A stretch of DNA of 64,000 bases from Tessaracoccus flavus (GTDB taxonomy: Bacteria > Actinomycetota > Actinomycetes > Propionibacteriales > Propionibacteriaceae), in NCBI RefSeq assembly GCF_001997295.1, contig NZ_CP019605.1, positions 1,054,001 to 1,118,000 of the forward strand, in the 5' to 3' direction. Of the stretch, positions 47,489-56,334 are shown one piece after another. The notes under the pieces were generated by a model that made no database searches, was not told the DNA's origin, and was given only the letters and a program-made list of their open reading frames with translations. The first letter of the stretch is position 1. Each line of letters starts with the position of its first letter. The position numbers were made by a program, and so were the translations under genes.

Positions 47489-48187
47489 TCAGCCCGCGGA
47501 GTAGCTGGGCTCGCGGCGTTTGACGGCGGCGATCACGCGGTAGGTGACGGGGAGGAACGCCGCCTCGACGAGGACCTTGTAGACGTAGCCGACGATGATG
47601 TAGTTGACCAGCGTGCCTCCCGTGATGATGCCGGCGAACGCGATGATGCAGAACAAGATGGTGTCCGCCGCCTCCCCGACGAGCGTGGACCCCATTAACC
47701 GCGCCCAGAGCGAGCCTTCGCTCGAGCGCTGTTTGAGCTTCACAAGGACCCATGCGTTGAGGAACTGCCCGGCGAGATACCCCGCGAGACTGGCCACCAC
47801 GATGCGGGGCACGAATCCAAGGACGGCGTCGAAGGCGTCCTGGTTCGGCCAGTCGGCCGCGGGCGGTGCAGCGCCGACAAGGAGGAAGGTCACTGAGGCC
47901 AGGATCGACACCGCGAACCCCAGCAGGATCGCCCGTCGGGCACCGGTCAGCCCGTACACCTCGGCCAAGACATCACCCAGGATGTAGGTCAGCGGGAACA
48001 GGAATGCGCCGCCGTCGGTGATGATCGGGAGGACGGGGAAGCCCAGCACCTCAACGTCGGGGCCGAACTGGATGAGCTTGACCGCTGCCACGTTGGAGAT
48101 GAGAAGCAGGGCACAGAACAACGCCACCACGATGTCGAAGACACCGCGTGGGCGGGAGGCGAACGAGGGGGTCGGGGTCGCTGGCAC
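47489..48187 (-). CDS. yhhQ: Queuosine precursor transporter (YhhQ/VUT family)
   Basis: This 232-residue membrane protein has about six helices and the YhhQ/DUF165 pattern: LISNVAAVKLIQFG near 30, FPLTYILGDVLAEVYG near 65-80, and VGEAADTILFCIIAFAG near 170. YhhQ proteins import 7-deazaguanine precursors such as preQ0 or preQ1. The neighbouring tgt makes use for tRNA modification likely, with the base salvaged instead of made; no synthesis genes are in view. Start is GTG 48187. Confidence 0.88.
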   Translation of the reverse strand: MPATPTPSFASRPRGVFDIVVALFCALLLISNVAAVKLIQFGPDVEVLGFPVLPIITDGGAFLFPLTYILGDVLAEVYGLTGARRAILLGFAVSILASVTFLLVGAAPPAADWPNQDAFDAVLGFVPRIVVASLAGYLAGQFLNAWVLVKLKQRSSEGSLWARLMGSTLVGEAADTILFCIIAFAGIITGGTLVNYIIVGYVYKVLVEAAFLPVTYRVIAAVKRREPSYSAG

Positions 48188-48272
48188 CGGGGCAGTCTAC
48201 GCGGGGCGGGTGATTGGGGCGAGACCAGCGCGTTCGCCCCCCTGCCGGGTCAGACGGTGGCAAGATTTGGTT

Positions 48273-48704
48273 ATGGACGACATCACTGGCGAGACACTCC
48301 CCGACGAGTCCGAGCAGCTGGACCAGTTGCAGCCGGGCGACTCGTTGATCGATCGCGGCGTCGACGACGTCCTGGATGAGGGCTACATCGCACCCGATCA
48401 ATGGTCGCCGGCTCAGGGGTTCGGGAACACCCCTGCGGAGATGCGCCAGGGCGAGACGCTTGAGATGCGGATGAAGCAGGAGACCCCGGAGAAGGTCGAG
48501 GATCCCCAGGACTGGAACCCCAGCAAGGAGTCACGCCAGGTCGGCGCCGTGCGGGCCGGACGGCTCATGGCCGTGCAGGGAGCGGACGGCGAGCAGCACA
48601 CGCTCGGCATCGACGTCGGTTACGGCGGGGGTGCCGCGAGCGCGGAGGAAGCGGCGATGCACGTGATCTCCGACGATGAGGACGACGACTTCCTCGAGGA
48701 TTGA
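48273..48704 (+). CDS. DUF5709 family acidic protein
   Basis: This 143-residue, strongly acidic soluble protein has the DUF5709 pattern: SLIDRGVDDVLDEGYIAPDQW, GETLEMRMKQE, and a C-terminal GIDVGYGGGAASAEEAAMHVI with a final Asp/Glu run. Function is unknown; the family is restricted to actinobacteria. A weak -10 (AAGATT, 48262-48267) sits 5 bases before ATG 48273, so it too may be leaderless. Confidence 0.8.
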   Translation: MDDITGETLPDESEQLDQLQPGDSLIDRGVDDVLDEGYIAPDQWSPAQGFGNTPAEMRQGETLEMRMKQETPEKVEDPQDWNPSKESRQVGAVRAGRLMAVQGADGEQHTLGIDVGYGGGAASAEEAAMHVISDDEDDDFLED

Positions 48705-48708
48705 CGCC

Positions 48709-48714
48709 TACACT
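48709..48714 (+). promoter_or_regulatory. -10 box of the phoH-ybeY operon
   Basis: TACACT directly after the DUF5709 stop. It would give a 5' leader of about 45-60 bases before phoH. Confidence 0.5.
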
Positions 48715-48780
48715 GGTCCGTGGCGGACATCCCCCGCACTCACGTTCACCTGACAAGGACCTGCCCTGAAGAACAACACG

Positions 48781-49773
48781 TTGGATCAGCAGCACGCGAC
48801 CCGCATCGTCTCGGTCCCGTCGTCGATCGACATGGTCAATATCCTCGGCCCCCGCGACGACTACCTGCGCATCCTGGAAGACCAACTCGACGCCGACCTC
48901 CACGTGCGGGGCGGCCAGATCACAGTCTCGGGGCCGTCGCGGGAAGTGTCGAAGGCGGCGGAGGTGCTCATCGAACTCATCACGATCGTGCGTACCGGCC
49001 AGGGGCTGACCGGCGAGACGGTGGAGCGGGTCATCCAGATGGCCGACGACCCCAGCACGAGCGCCTCGGAGATCCTCACCCAGAACATCGTGTCGGCCCG
49101 CGGCAAGACCGTGCGCCCGAAGACCCTCAACCAGAAGCGCTACGTCGACGCCATCGACCGGCACACCGTCGTCTTCGGTATCGGTCCCGCCGGCACCGGG
49201 AAGACCTACCTCGCGATGGCCAAGGCCGTCCAGGCCCTGCAGGCGAAGGAGGTGAGCCGAATCATCCTGACCCGCCCGGCGATCGAGGCGGGCGAGCGGC
49301 TCGGCTTCCTGCCCGGCACGTTGAACGACAAGATCGACCCCTACCTGCGCCCGCTCTACGACGCGCTGCACGACATGGTCGACGCCGACTCGGTGCCGAA
49401 GCTGTTGACCTCCGGCACCGTCGAGGTGGCCCCCCTGGCCTACATGCGCGGCCGGACGCTCAACGACGCGTTCATCATCCTCGACGAGGCGCAGAACACC
49501 TCGATGGAGCAGATGAAGATGTTCCTTACCCGCCTCGGCTTCGGATCGAAGGTCGTGGTGACGGGCGACGTCACGCAGATCGATCTGCCGGGCGGCGTCA
49601 AGAGCGGCCTGCGCGGGGTGCAGCAGATCCTCGACGGCGTCGACGACATCGAGTTCTGCACGTTGACGTCGCGAGACGTCGTCCGGCACAAGTTGGTCGG
49701 CCGCATCGTGGCCGCCTACGACCAGTTCGAAAGCCTGTCCACCGAGCGTCACGAACGCAGGGCCGCACGGTGA
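48781..49773 (+). CDS. phoH: PhoH-like ATPase
   Basis: This protein of about 330 residues has an N-terminal KH-like part (DDYLRILEDQLDADLHVRGGQITVSG) and a PhoH P-loop ATPase core: GIGPAGTGKTYLAMA near 136-150, LTRPAIEAGERLGFLPG, ILDEAQNTS (Walker B) and VTGDVTQIDLP. PhoH proteins are linked to RNA metabolism and ribosome maturation with YbeY. The start is unclear: TTG 48781 has no close ribosome site; a CTG at 48766 in frame has AAGGAC 5 bases before it. Its stop overlaps the ybeY start (GTGA). Confidence 0.92.
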   Translation: MDQQHATRIVSVPSSIDMVNILGPRDDYLRILEDQLDADLHVRGGQITVSGPSREVSKAAEVLIELITIVRTGQGLTGETVERVIQMADDPSTSASEILTQNIVSARGKTVRPKTLNQKRYVDAIDRHTVVFGIGPAGTGKTYLAMAKAVQALQAKEVSRIILTRPAIEAGERLGFLPGTLNDKIDPYLRPLYDALHDMVDADSVPKLLTSGTVEVAPLAYMRGRTLNDAFIILDEAQNTSMEQMKMFLTRLGFGSKVVVTGDVTQIDLPGGVKSGLRGVQQILDGVDDIEFCTLTSRDVVRHKLVGRIVAAYDQFESLSTERHERRAAR

Positions 49774-50231
49774 TCGACCTCAACAACGAGTCAGGCGTCG
49801 AAGCCGACGAGCTGGGGCTGGTGGCGCTGGCCCGATTCGCGCTCGAGAAGTTGCGGATCCATCCGCAGGCGGAGTTGTCCATCCTGTTGGTGGACGAGGC
49901 GACGATGGCCGATTACCACGAGAGGTTCATGGACCTGCCCGGCCCCACCGACGTCATGAGCTTCCCGATGGACGAGTTGCGGGCGCCCAACGACGACGAA
50001 GAGCCGCCGCTGGGCCTGTTGGGCGACATCGTGCTCTGCCCACAGGTCACGGAGCGCCAGGCGGCCGACAACGGACGGGCGCCCGACGCGGAGGCGGAGT
50101 ACCTGCTCATCCACGGCCTGCTCCACCTGCTCGGCCACGACCATGCTGAACCCGAGGAGAAGGCGGTCATGTTCGGCCTGAACGACCGGATCATCGCCGC
50201 TTGGGAGTTGGCCAAGCAAGAGCGCACCTGA
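49770..50231 (+). CDS. ybeY: Endoribonuclease YbeY
   Basis: This 153-residue metal-dependent RNase has the zinc site HGLLHLLGHDHAEPEE near 112-127 (three His) and the preceding DVMSFPMD block. YbeY trims 16S rRNA and takes part in ribosome quality control. GTG 49770 overlaps the phoH stop. Conserved phoH-ybeY-corC-era order supports the call, though a permease gene has been inserted after it. Confidence 0.95.
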   Translation: MIDLNNESGVEADELGLVALARFALEKLRIHPQAELSILLVDEATMADYHERFMDLPGPTDVMSFPMDELRAPNDDEEPPLGLLGDIVLCPQVTERQAADNGRAPDAEAEYLLIHGLLHLLGHDHAEPEEKAVMFGLNDRIIAAWELAKQERT

Positions 50232-50232
50232 C

Positions 50233-51471
50233 GTGGCACGCTCCGAACTCAGCCGCAGTCTGGGGCTGTGGGATGCGGTCGCCATCGGGGTCGCCTCCAT
50301 GGTCGGGGCGGGCGTGTTCGCCGTCTGGGGGCCCGCCGCCCAGTCCGCGGGGAGTTGGCTTCTGCTCGGGCTCGTCATCGCCTCGACCGTCGCGTGGGCA
50401 AATGCCACGTCGTCCGCGCAACTCGCCGCCCAGTATCCCGCTGCCGGCGGGACCTATGTCTACGGACGCGAGCGGCTGGGGGAGTGGCCCGGCTACCTCG
50501 CCGGGTGGAGCTTCGTCATCGGCAAGACCGCCTCGTGTGCGGCGATGGCGCTGGCCTTCGCCGCGTACGTGGCACCTGAGGGCTGGCAGAAACCCGTGGC
50601 CATCTCTGTGGTCTGGGTGCTGGTGGGGGTGAACAGCCTCGGCGTCACCCGCACCGCTCAGGCAGCCAAAGTCCTCGTGACGCTGTCCCTGACGGGCATC
50701 GTCCTGGCGGTGGCGTTCGGCTGGTTCGCCGGTCCAGAGGTCGGCCGGTTCGCCTGGGCTCAACCGGTCGGGGGCGCCTACGGCGTGCTGCAGTCGGCAG
50801 GGCTCCTCTTCTTCGCTTTTGCCGGGTACGCACGCATTGCGACGCTGGGCGAGGAAGTGCGCGACCCGGCGCAGACCATCCGCCGTGCCATCGTCGGGGC
50901 GCTGACCTTCGTGCTCGCCCTGTACGCCGTCGTCGGCGTCTCGCTGCTGGCGCTTCTCGGCCCAGAAGTCCTGGCTTCCCAGACGGCGCCACTCCTGCTC
51001 CTCGTCGAGGGGAATCCGGTCCTGAGGATCATCCTCACCGTGGGGGCTGGGGCTGCCATCGCCGGGGCGCTCCTCGGCCTGCTCTCCGGGATCGGCCGGA
51101 CCTGGCTGGCGATGGCGCGCGAGCGCGATCTGCCGGGCTGGTTCGACCACACCCATCCCGTGACGAAGGTGCCGCATCGTATCGAGGTGACCCTCGGGGT
51201 CCTCCTGACGGTGATCCTTCTGCTGGTCGACCTCCGTGGCGCCATCGGCTTCTCGAGCTTCGGGGTGCTGCTCTACTATTTCGTGGCCAACGTCGCGGCC
51301 CACAGCCAGGATGCGGCCCATCGGCGTTACCCGAAGGCCTGGCAGGTGCTTGGCGCAGCGCTGTGTTTCGTGCTCGTGGTCACGCTGCCCTGGCAGTCGG
51401 TGCTGGGTGGGCTGCTGGTGCTCGGGCTGGGCGTCGCCTGGCGTGCGCTGAGACCAGCCGCGCTGCGTTAG
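50233..51471 (+). CDS. APC-family amino acid permease
   Basis: This 412-residue protein has about twelve helices and the APC N-terminal block GLWDAVAIGVASMVGAGVF near residues 11-29. It should import or exchange amino acids or related amines; specificity is unknown. Start GTG 50233 follows the ybeY stop by one base. It interrupts the usual ybeY-corC neighbourhood. The TAG stop is part of the corC -10 region. Confidence 0.83.
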   Translation: MARSELSRSLGLWDAVAIGVASMVGAGVFAVWGPAAQSAGSWLLLGLVIASTVAWANATSSAQLAAQYPAAGGTYVYGRERLGEWPGYLAGWSFVIGKTASCAAMALAFAAYVAPEGWQKPVAISVVWVLVGVNSLGVTRTAQAAKVLVTLSLTGIVLAVAFGWFAGPEVGRFAWAQPVGGAYGVLQSAGLLFFAFAGYARIATLGEEVRDPAQTIRRAIVGALTFVLALYAVVGVSLLALLGPEVLASQTAPLLLLVEGNPVLRIILTVGAGAAIAGALLGLLSGIGRTWLAMARERDLPGWFDHTHPVTKVPHRIEVTLGVLLTVILLLVDLRGAIGFSSFGVLLYYFVANVAAHSQDAAHRRYPKAWQVLGAALCFVLVVTLPWQSVLGGLLVLGLGVAWRALRPAALR

Positions 51472-51515
51472 ACTCTGGGCTTTAGCCCCTTACCTAGTGA
51501 GTTGAATAAAGCCCC

Positions 51516-52832
51516 GTGAGTCAGTCCGAATGGATTGAGCTTGGCCTTGCCCTGCTGTGCGCGATCGGCGCATCCGTCCTTGCAGCCGTTGAGGCTGCCC
51601 TCGGTGGCGTCACCAAAGCGCGCGCCGAACGCCTCGTCGAGCAGGGCGTCCCCGGCGCCGAGCGCATCCGTCTGATCGCCCAGGACCCCGCCCCGACCAT
51701 TAACGCGGTGATGTTCTCCAGAATGCTGCTGGAGATCACCTCCATCGTGCTGGTGAGCATCGTGATGTTCACCCAGTTCCAGGTCGACTGGCAGCGGGCC
51801 CTGGTGACCACCGCCATCATGCTGGTCGTGTCCTTCGTGCTGTGGGGGGTGGCTCCCCGGACCCTGGGCAAGCAGCAGCCCGAGAAGACGTTGCGTACGT
51901 TCGGTGCCCTCGCCTCGGGGCTGACCACCGTGTTCGGCCCCGTGGCGTCGCTCATGATCCTCCTGGGCAACGCCCTCACCCCCGGGCGCGGGTACCGTGA
52001 CGGACCGTTCGCCACTGAAGCTGAGTTGCGCGACCTGGTCGATATGGCTCAGGCCAGCGACCTCATCGAGGCGGGGGAGTCGAAGATGATCCACTCCGTC
52101 TTCGAACTCGGGGACACGCTCGTCAAGGAGGTGATGGTCCCGCGGCCAGACGTCGTCTTCATCACGGCGGACAAGACGCTCCGGCAGCTCCTGTCCCTGG
52201 CGCTGCGATCGGGCTTCTCCAGGATCCCCGTCATCGGGGAGGACCTCGACGACATCCTCGGCGTCATCTACCTGAAGGACGTCTCGAAGCGCATCTACGA
52301 CTTCCCGGATTCTGAGCGGTACGAGACCGTGGCCGAGCTCATGCGTCCGGCGACGTTCTGCCCGGACTCCAAGCCGGTCAGCGAGTTGCTGCGGGACATG
52401 CAGCTCAGCCATTCCCACCTTGTGGTGGTCGTGGACGAATTCGGCGGTACGGCGGGTCTCGCCACCATCGAGGACATCCTGGAGGAGATCGTCGGCGAGA
52501 TCGTCGACGAGTACGACCAAGACGCCCCCGCAGTTGCGGAGCTCAGCGACGGTCGCTACCGGGTCAGCTCGCGGCTGTCGCTCGACGACCTGAGTTCGCT
52601 GTTCCACGTCGACATCGACGACGACGACGTCGAGACCGTGGGCGGACTCATGGCCAAGCAGCTCAACCTCGTTCCCATCCCCGGCTCCCGCGTGGTGGTC
52701 AGGGACCTGGAACTCGTTGCCGACCGCGCGGTCGGCCGACGCCACCAGATCGGCACCGTCATCGTCCGCCGCCTCAGCCCTGAGGAGCTGGCCGACGACG
52801 CGTCCCACACAGAAGGATCGCCCGATGACTGA
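51516..52832 (+). CDS. CorC/HlyC-type CBS domain membrane protein
   Basis: This 438-residue protein has a DUF21 (CNNM) membrane domain (about 1-140, three to four helices), two CBS domains (about 200-320; KEVMVPRPDVVFITADKT and AELMRPATFCPDSKPVSELL) and a C-terminal CorC_HlyC domain with VVVVDEFGGTAGLATIEDILEE. Relatives handle magnesium or cobalt efflux. GTG 51516 is used. Upstream lie a -10 TAGACT (51469) and a small GGGCT/AGCCC hairpin. The era start overlaps its end by 8 bases. Confidence 0.88.
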   Translation: MSQSEWIELGLALLCAIGASVLAAVEAALGGVTKARAERLVEQGVPGAERIRLIAQDPAPTINAVMFSRMLLEITSIVLVSIVMFTQFQVDWQRALVTTAIMLVVSFVLWGVAPRTLGKQQPEKTLRTFGALASGLTTVFGPVASLMILLGNALTPGRGYRDGPFATEAELRDLVDMAQASDLIEAGESKMIHSVFELGDTLVKEVMVPRPDVVFITADKTLRQLLSLALRSGFSRIPVIGEDLDDILGVIYLKDVSKRIYDFPDSERYETVAELMRPATFCPDSKPVSELLRDMQLSHSHLVVVVDEFGGTAGLATIEDILEEIVGEIVDEYDQDAPAVAELSDGRYRVSSRLSLDDLSSLFHVDIDDDDVETVGGLMAKQLNLVPIPGSRVVVRDLELVADRAVGRRHQIGTVIVRRLSPEELADDASHTEGSPDD

Positions 52833-53748
52833 CGGATACAAGTCCGGTTTTGCCTGCTTCGTAGGCCGACCCAACGCCGGCAAATCAACTCTGACCAACG
52901 TACTTGTCGGGCAGAAGATCGCCATCTCCTCGAGCAAGCCACAGACCACCCGCCACGCGGTGCGGGGCATTGTGACGAGGGAGGACGGGCAGCTCGTCCT
53001 CATCGACACCCCGGGCCTCCACCGTCCGCGCACCCTTCTCGGCCAGCGGCTGAACGACCTGGTCTTCGAGACGTGGTCGGAGGTCGACGTCGTCGGCGTC
53101 TGCCTGCCGTGCGATCAGAGGATCGGTCCGGGCGACAAGTTCATCATCAGCGAGATCGCAAAGCTCTCGAACAAGCCCACCCTCGTCGCGCTGGCCACCA
53201 AGACCGACCTCGTGAGCAAGGAGCGTCAGCTCAGCCACCTCGTCGACGTGGGGGCTGTTGCGGAAGAACTCGGCATCGAGTGGGCCGAGGTCATCCCCTG
53301 CTCGGCCACCGCCGGGACTCAGATTGACGAAGTGCGCGATGCACTCCTCAACCTGCTCCCCGAAGGCCCCATGTACTACCCGGACGGGGAGATCACCGAC
53401 GAACCCGAGGAGACGCTCATCGCAGAGCTGATCCGCGAGGCGGCCCTGGAGGGGGTGCGCGATGAACTGCCGCACTCGATCGCCGTGGTGATCGACGAGA
53501 TCCTCCCTCGACCGGATCGGCCGGAGGACAAGCCGCTGACCGACATCTTCGCTTCCATCGTCGTGGAGCGCGAATCTCAGAAGGGGATCATCATCGGGCA
53601 CCGCGGCGCCCGCCTGAAGGAGATCGGGGCGACGGCCCGCGAGCAGATCAACCGGCTGCTGGGGACCAGGGTTCACCTCAGCCTCCACGTCAAGGTGCTC
53701 AAGGAGTGGCAACGCGACGCGAAATACCTCAACCGGCTCGGCTTCTGA
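52825..53748 (+). CDS. era: GTPase Era
   Basis: This 307-residue GTPase has G1 GRPNAGKST near 13-21, DTPGLHRPR (G3), TKTD (G4) and a C-terminal KH domain with GIIIGHRGARLKEIGATAREQINRL. Era binds the 3' end of 16S rRNA in 30S assembly. It is translationally coupled to the CorC-type gene. A hairpin AAGGGCG/CGCCCTT at 53799-53818 follows. Confidence 0.96.
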   Translation: MTDGYKSGFACFVGRPNAGKSTLTNVLVGQKIAISSSKPQTTRHAVRGIVTREDGQLVLIDTPGLHRPRTLLGQRLNDLVFETWSEVDVVGVCLPCDQRIGPGDKFIISEIAKLSNKPTLVALATKTDLVSKERQLSHLVDVGAVAEELGIEWAEVIPCSATAGTQIDEVRDALLNLLPEGPMYYPDGEITDEPEETLIAELIREAALEGVRDELPHSIAVVIDEILPRPDRPEDKPLTDIFASIVVERESQKGIIIGHRGARLKEIGATAREQINRLLGTRVHLSLHVKVLKEWQRDAKYLNRLGF

Positions 53749-53766
53749 CGAGCCTGATGCGCGGCC

Positions 53767-53818
53767 GCTCAACAGAGTTGATCGAATGTTGAGCTGTGAA
53801 GGGCGAGGTCGCGCCCTT
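53767..53818 (+). terminator. Two hairpins after era
   Basis: GCTCAACA (53767-53774) pairs with TGTTGAGC (53787-53794), and AAGGGCG (53799-53805) pairs with CGCCCTT (53812-53818). There is no long T-run. They separate the era operon from the sugar importer promoter. Confidence 0.45.
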
Positions 53819-53898
53819 TGTCGACCAGAAACTGTGCACATTTCTTGCGCGGAATGCCCTAGTTGGTAACTATTTGGTCACGAGGCTGTGTCGATGCA

Positions 53899-53930
53899 TT
53901 GATACCCCAATGACGGATTCCTAGTATCAA
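53899..53930 (+). promoter_or_regulatory. Promoter and likely operator of the sugar ABC importer
   Basis: TTGATA (53899-53904), 17 bases, TAGTAT (53922-53927) is the best sigma-70-like promoter in the window. TTGATAC (53899-53905) and GTATCAA (53924-53930) also form a perfect inverted repeat, so a dimeric regulator could cover both boxes. The transcript leader would be about 45 bases, with AAAGGAAG before GTG 53980. Confidence 0.7.
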
Positions 53931-53979
53931 GGCAACGGCCAATCACCCCTGGTTGTCTCTCCAACGAAAGGAAGATCAC

Positions 53980-55284
53980 GTGAAGCGTGTTCTCAAGTTC
54001 GGCGCAGCCGCCATCGTCGGCGCTCTCGCGCTGTCTGCATGCGGTGGCGACAACACCGCTGATCGGACCACTGATCCCACGACCGCCGGCGGCGAAACCA
54101 CCGCTGCCGGCAGCGAGGCCGCCGTCGATCCGGGCTCGCTCGAGACCACGATCAAGATCCTCGCCCCGTCGTACTCCGATTCGTCTGAGGCCGATTGGCA
54201 GACCATCATCGACAAGTTCAACGAGGAGTACCCGAACGTTGACGTCGAGCTCCAGATCGCGGGTTGGGAGGGCTTCACGCAGACCGTGCAGGGCCGCATC
54301 CAGTCCAACGACCTGCCCGACATCCTCAACGACAACGCGTTCGCCTCTGCGGCGGCCGAGGGGCTGCTCTACCCGATCGACGAGGTCCTTTCCCAGGAGA
54401 CTCTCGACGCCATCGAGCCTTCCCTGCTCGCCAACGGCGTCGGCACCGACGGGGTCCAGTGGGCCGCGCCTGACATCGCGACCGCTCGCCTGATGGCCTA
54501 CAACAAGGACCTGTTCGAGGAGGCCGGTATCGAGGCTCCGCCCACCACGTGGGCCGAACTCGAAGAGGCGTCCGCCAAGATCGTCGCCCTCGGCGACGAC
54601 CGTTACGGCTACGGCATGCCGCTCGGCTCGGAAGAGGCTCAGGTCGAGTCCTCCCTGTGGCTGTGGGGCGCGGGCGGCGACTGGGTCGACGGTGACACCC
54701 TCAACGCTGACACCGAAGCCGCTGCTGAGGCGTTCGCTCAGATGAAGAAGATGCACGCTGAGGGCTACACCCAGTCGCGTCTCGAGGACAACCGTCAGGA
54801 TGTCGCCACGCTGTTCCAGAACGGCCAGCTCGGCATGATGATGGCGCACTCCGCCATCGTCAACGACGCTGTCGACAAGGGCATCGATGTGGGCCTGGCC
54901 CCCATCCCGTCCAAGTCCGGCGAGGGCGTTGCGCTCGGTGTGACCGACTTCATCGTCGCGTTCAACAACGAGGACGCTGATCGCAAGGCCGCCACCAAGG
55001 CCTTCCTCGACCTCCTCTACTCCGACGAGATGTACGAGGCCTGGTACAAGGGCACCGGCCTTCTTCCCGTCACCTCCTCGATGATCGAGAAGGGTGTCTC
55101 CGAGGGCGACGAGATCGAAGCCGGCTTCCTCGAGGCTCTGCCGCTGGTCAAGTTCCTCCCCGTCGGCTACGCCGAGTGGGACGCGCTCCAGGGCGCGCTT
55201 CAGGGCGAGGCCTACAAGGTGAGCACGGACGATCCGGCCACCCTCCTCGCCCAGATCCAGGCAATGGCTGACGCTCAGGCCTGA
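53980..55284 (+). CDS. Sugar ABC transporter substrate-binding lipoprotein
   Basis: This 434-residue lipoprotein has a signal sequence with lipobox LSAC (Cys about 20), a Thr/Ala/Gly linker and an extracellular solute-binding family 1 domain (ITIxxP-type start ETTIKILAPSYSDSSEADW; NKDLFEEAGIEAPPTTWAELEEA near 182-204). It binds a sugar or oligosaccharide outside the membrane and delivers it to the two permeases downstream. The ligand is unknown. A stem-loop separates it from the permease genes. Confidence 0.9.
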   Translation: MKRVLKFGAAAIVGALALSACGGDNTADRTTDPTTAGGETTAAGSEAAVDPGSLETTIKILAPSYSDSSEADWQTIIDKFNEEYPNVDVELQIAGWEGFTQTVQGRIQSNDLPDILNDNAFASAAAEGLLYPIDEVLSQETLDAIEPSLLANGVGTDGVQWAAPDIATARLMAYNKDLFEEAGIEAPPTTWAELEEASAKIVALGDDRYGYGMPLGSEEAQVESSLWLWGAGGDWVDGDTLNADTEAAAEAFAQMKKMHAEGYTQSRLEDNRQDVATLFQNGQLGMMMAHSAIVNDAVDKGIDVGLAPIPSKSGEGVALGVTDFIVAFNNEDADRKAATKAFLDLLYSDEMYEAWYKGTGLLPVTSSMIEKGVSEGDEIEAGFLEALPLVKFLPVGYAEWDALQGALQGEAYKVSTDDPATLLAQIQAMADAQA

Positions 55285-55298
55285 TCCCGAGCAGAATT

Positions 55299-55330
55299 GC
55301 GGGGTGGTGCAGTCCTCTGTGCCACCCCGC
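55299..55330 (+). terminator. Stem-loop between binding-protein and permease genes
   Basis: GCGGGGTGG (55299-55307) pairs with CCACCCCGC (55322-55330). There is no T-run. Such structures commonly cut off or protect part of the transcript, so more binding protein than permease is made. Confidence 0.6.
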
Positions 55331-55377
55331 ACCCATGCTCACCCCATTGACCACAACCCATCGAAGGGACGACGAAG

Positions 55378-56331
55378 GTGTCGTTAGCGGCTCCCCCCAA
55401 GACAGTGGAGATTGCCAAGAAGAGGCGTGGTGCCTCTCGCGTTCGAGAAGGCGTGCGGGCGCTGCCCTGGCTCGTCCCGACCCTCATCCTGATCTTCGGG
55501 GTCGTGTTGTTCCCAGCCGGCCTCATGGTGTACACCTCGTTCTTCCGCTTCAACGCCAGAGGAATCCAGCGCGGCGACGAGCCCATCGGCTTCGACAACT
55601 ACACGGGCACCGCTGGTGCGTTGACGTTTCCGGGCGTACCGATCCAACAGATCATCATCAACACGCTCCTGTGGGTCGTGGTTGTGGTTGTGGTCACGGT
55701 GCTGCTGTCGCTTGCGCTGGCTCAGTTCCTGAACAAGGAGTTCCGTGGGCGAAAGCTCATCCGGCTCTTCATCATTCTTCCCTGGGCCTGCTCCGTCGTC
55801 ATGACGGCGACGGTGTTCCGCTACGGGCTCGACGAGCGGGTCGGCCTCTTCAACCGTCTGCTGGTGGACACCGGAATCCTCGACACGATGCAGGCTTGGA
55901 CGAAGGATCCCATCCCTGCGTTCTGGGTCTCGGTGTTCGTCGCGATCTACGTCTCCCTGCCGTTCACCACCTACACGGTCTTGGCCGGGCTGCAGTCGGT
56001 GCCAGTGGACGTCCTCGAGGCGGCGCACGTCGACGGCGCACACTCGGCGCAGCGGTACTGGTTCATCGTCCTCCCGTTGCTGCGGCCTGCGATTGCGGTG
56101 GCTGCGCTCATCAACATCATCAACGTCTTCAACTCACTGCCCATCCTACGTGTGCTCCAGGCGACGCCCGGGTACCACGACGGTCACATCACGACGACGT
56201 TGATGTACGAGTACCAGGTACGGCTGGGCCCCGGCGTCTCGTCGGCTCTGTCGGTACTCAACTTCCTGTTCTGTCTTGTGATCATCGCCATTTACCTGGC
56301 GGTTGTCAGGCCCACGAAGGAGGTGGCCTGA
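55378..56331 (+). CDS. Sugar ABC transporter permease (MalF-like)
   Basis: This 317-residue inner-membrane permease has about six helices and the EAA loop EAAHVDGAHSAQRYWFIVLP near 221-240, which docks the ATPase. Start GTG 55378 has GAAGGG upstream. The MalG-like gene begins 3 bases after its stop. No ATP-binding gene is present in the operon, so a shared ATPase (MsiK type) elsewhere is likely. Confidence 0.9.
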   Translation: MSLAAPPKTVEIAKKRRGASRVREGVRALPWLVPTLILIFGVVLFPAGLMVYTSFFRFNARGIQRGDEPIGFDNYTGTAGALTFPGVPIQQIIINTLLWVVVVVVVTVLLSLALAQFLNKEFRGRKLIRLFIILPWACSVVMTATVFRYGLDERVGLFNRLLVDTGILDTMQAWTKDPIPAFWVSVFVAIYVSLPFTTYTVLAGLQSVPVDVLEAAHVDGAHSAQRYWFIVLPLLRPAIAVAALINIINVFNSLPILRVLQATPGYHDGHITTTLMYEYQVRLGPGVSSALSVLNFLFCLVIIAIYLAVVRPTKEVA

Positions 56332-56334
56332 GCC

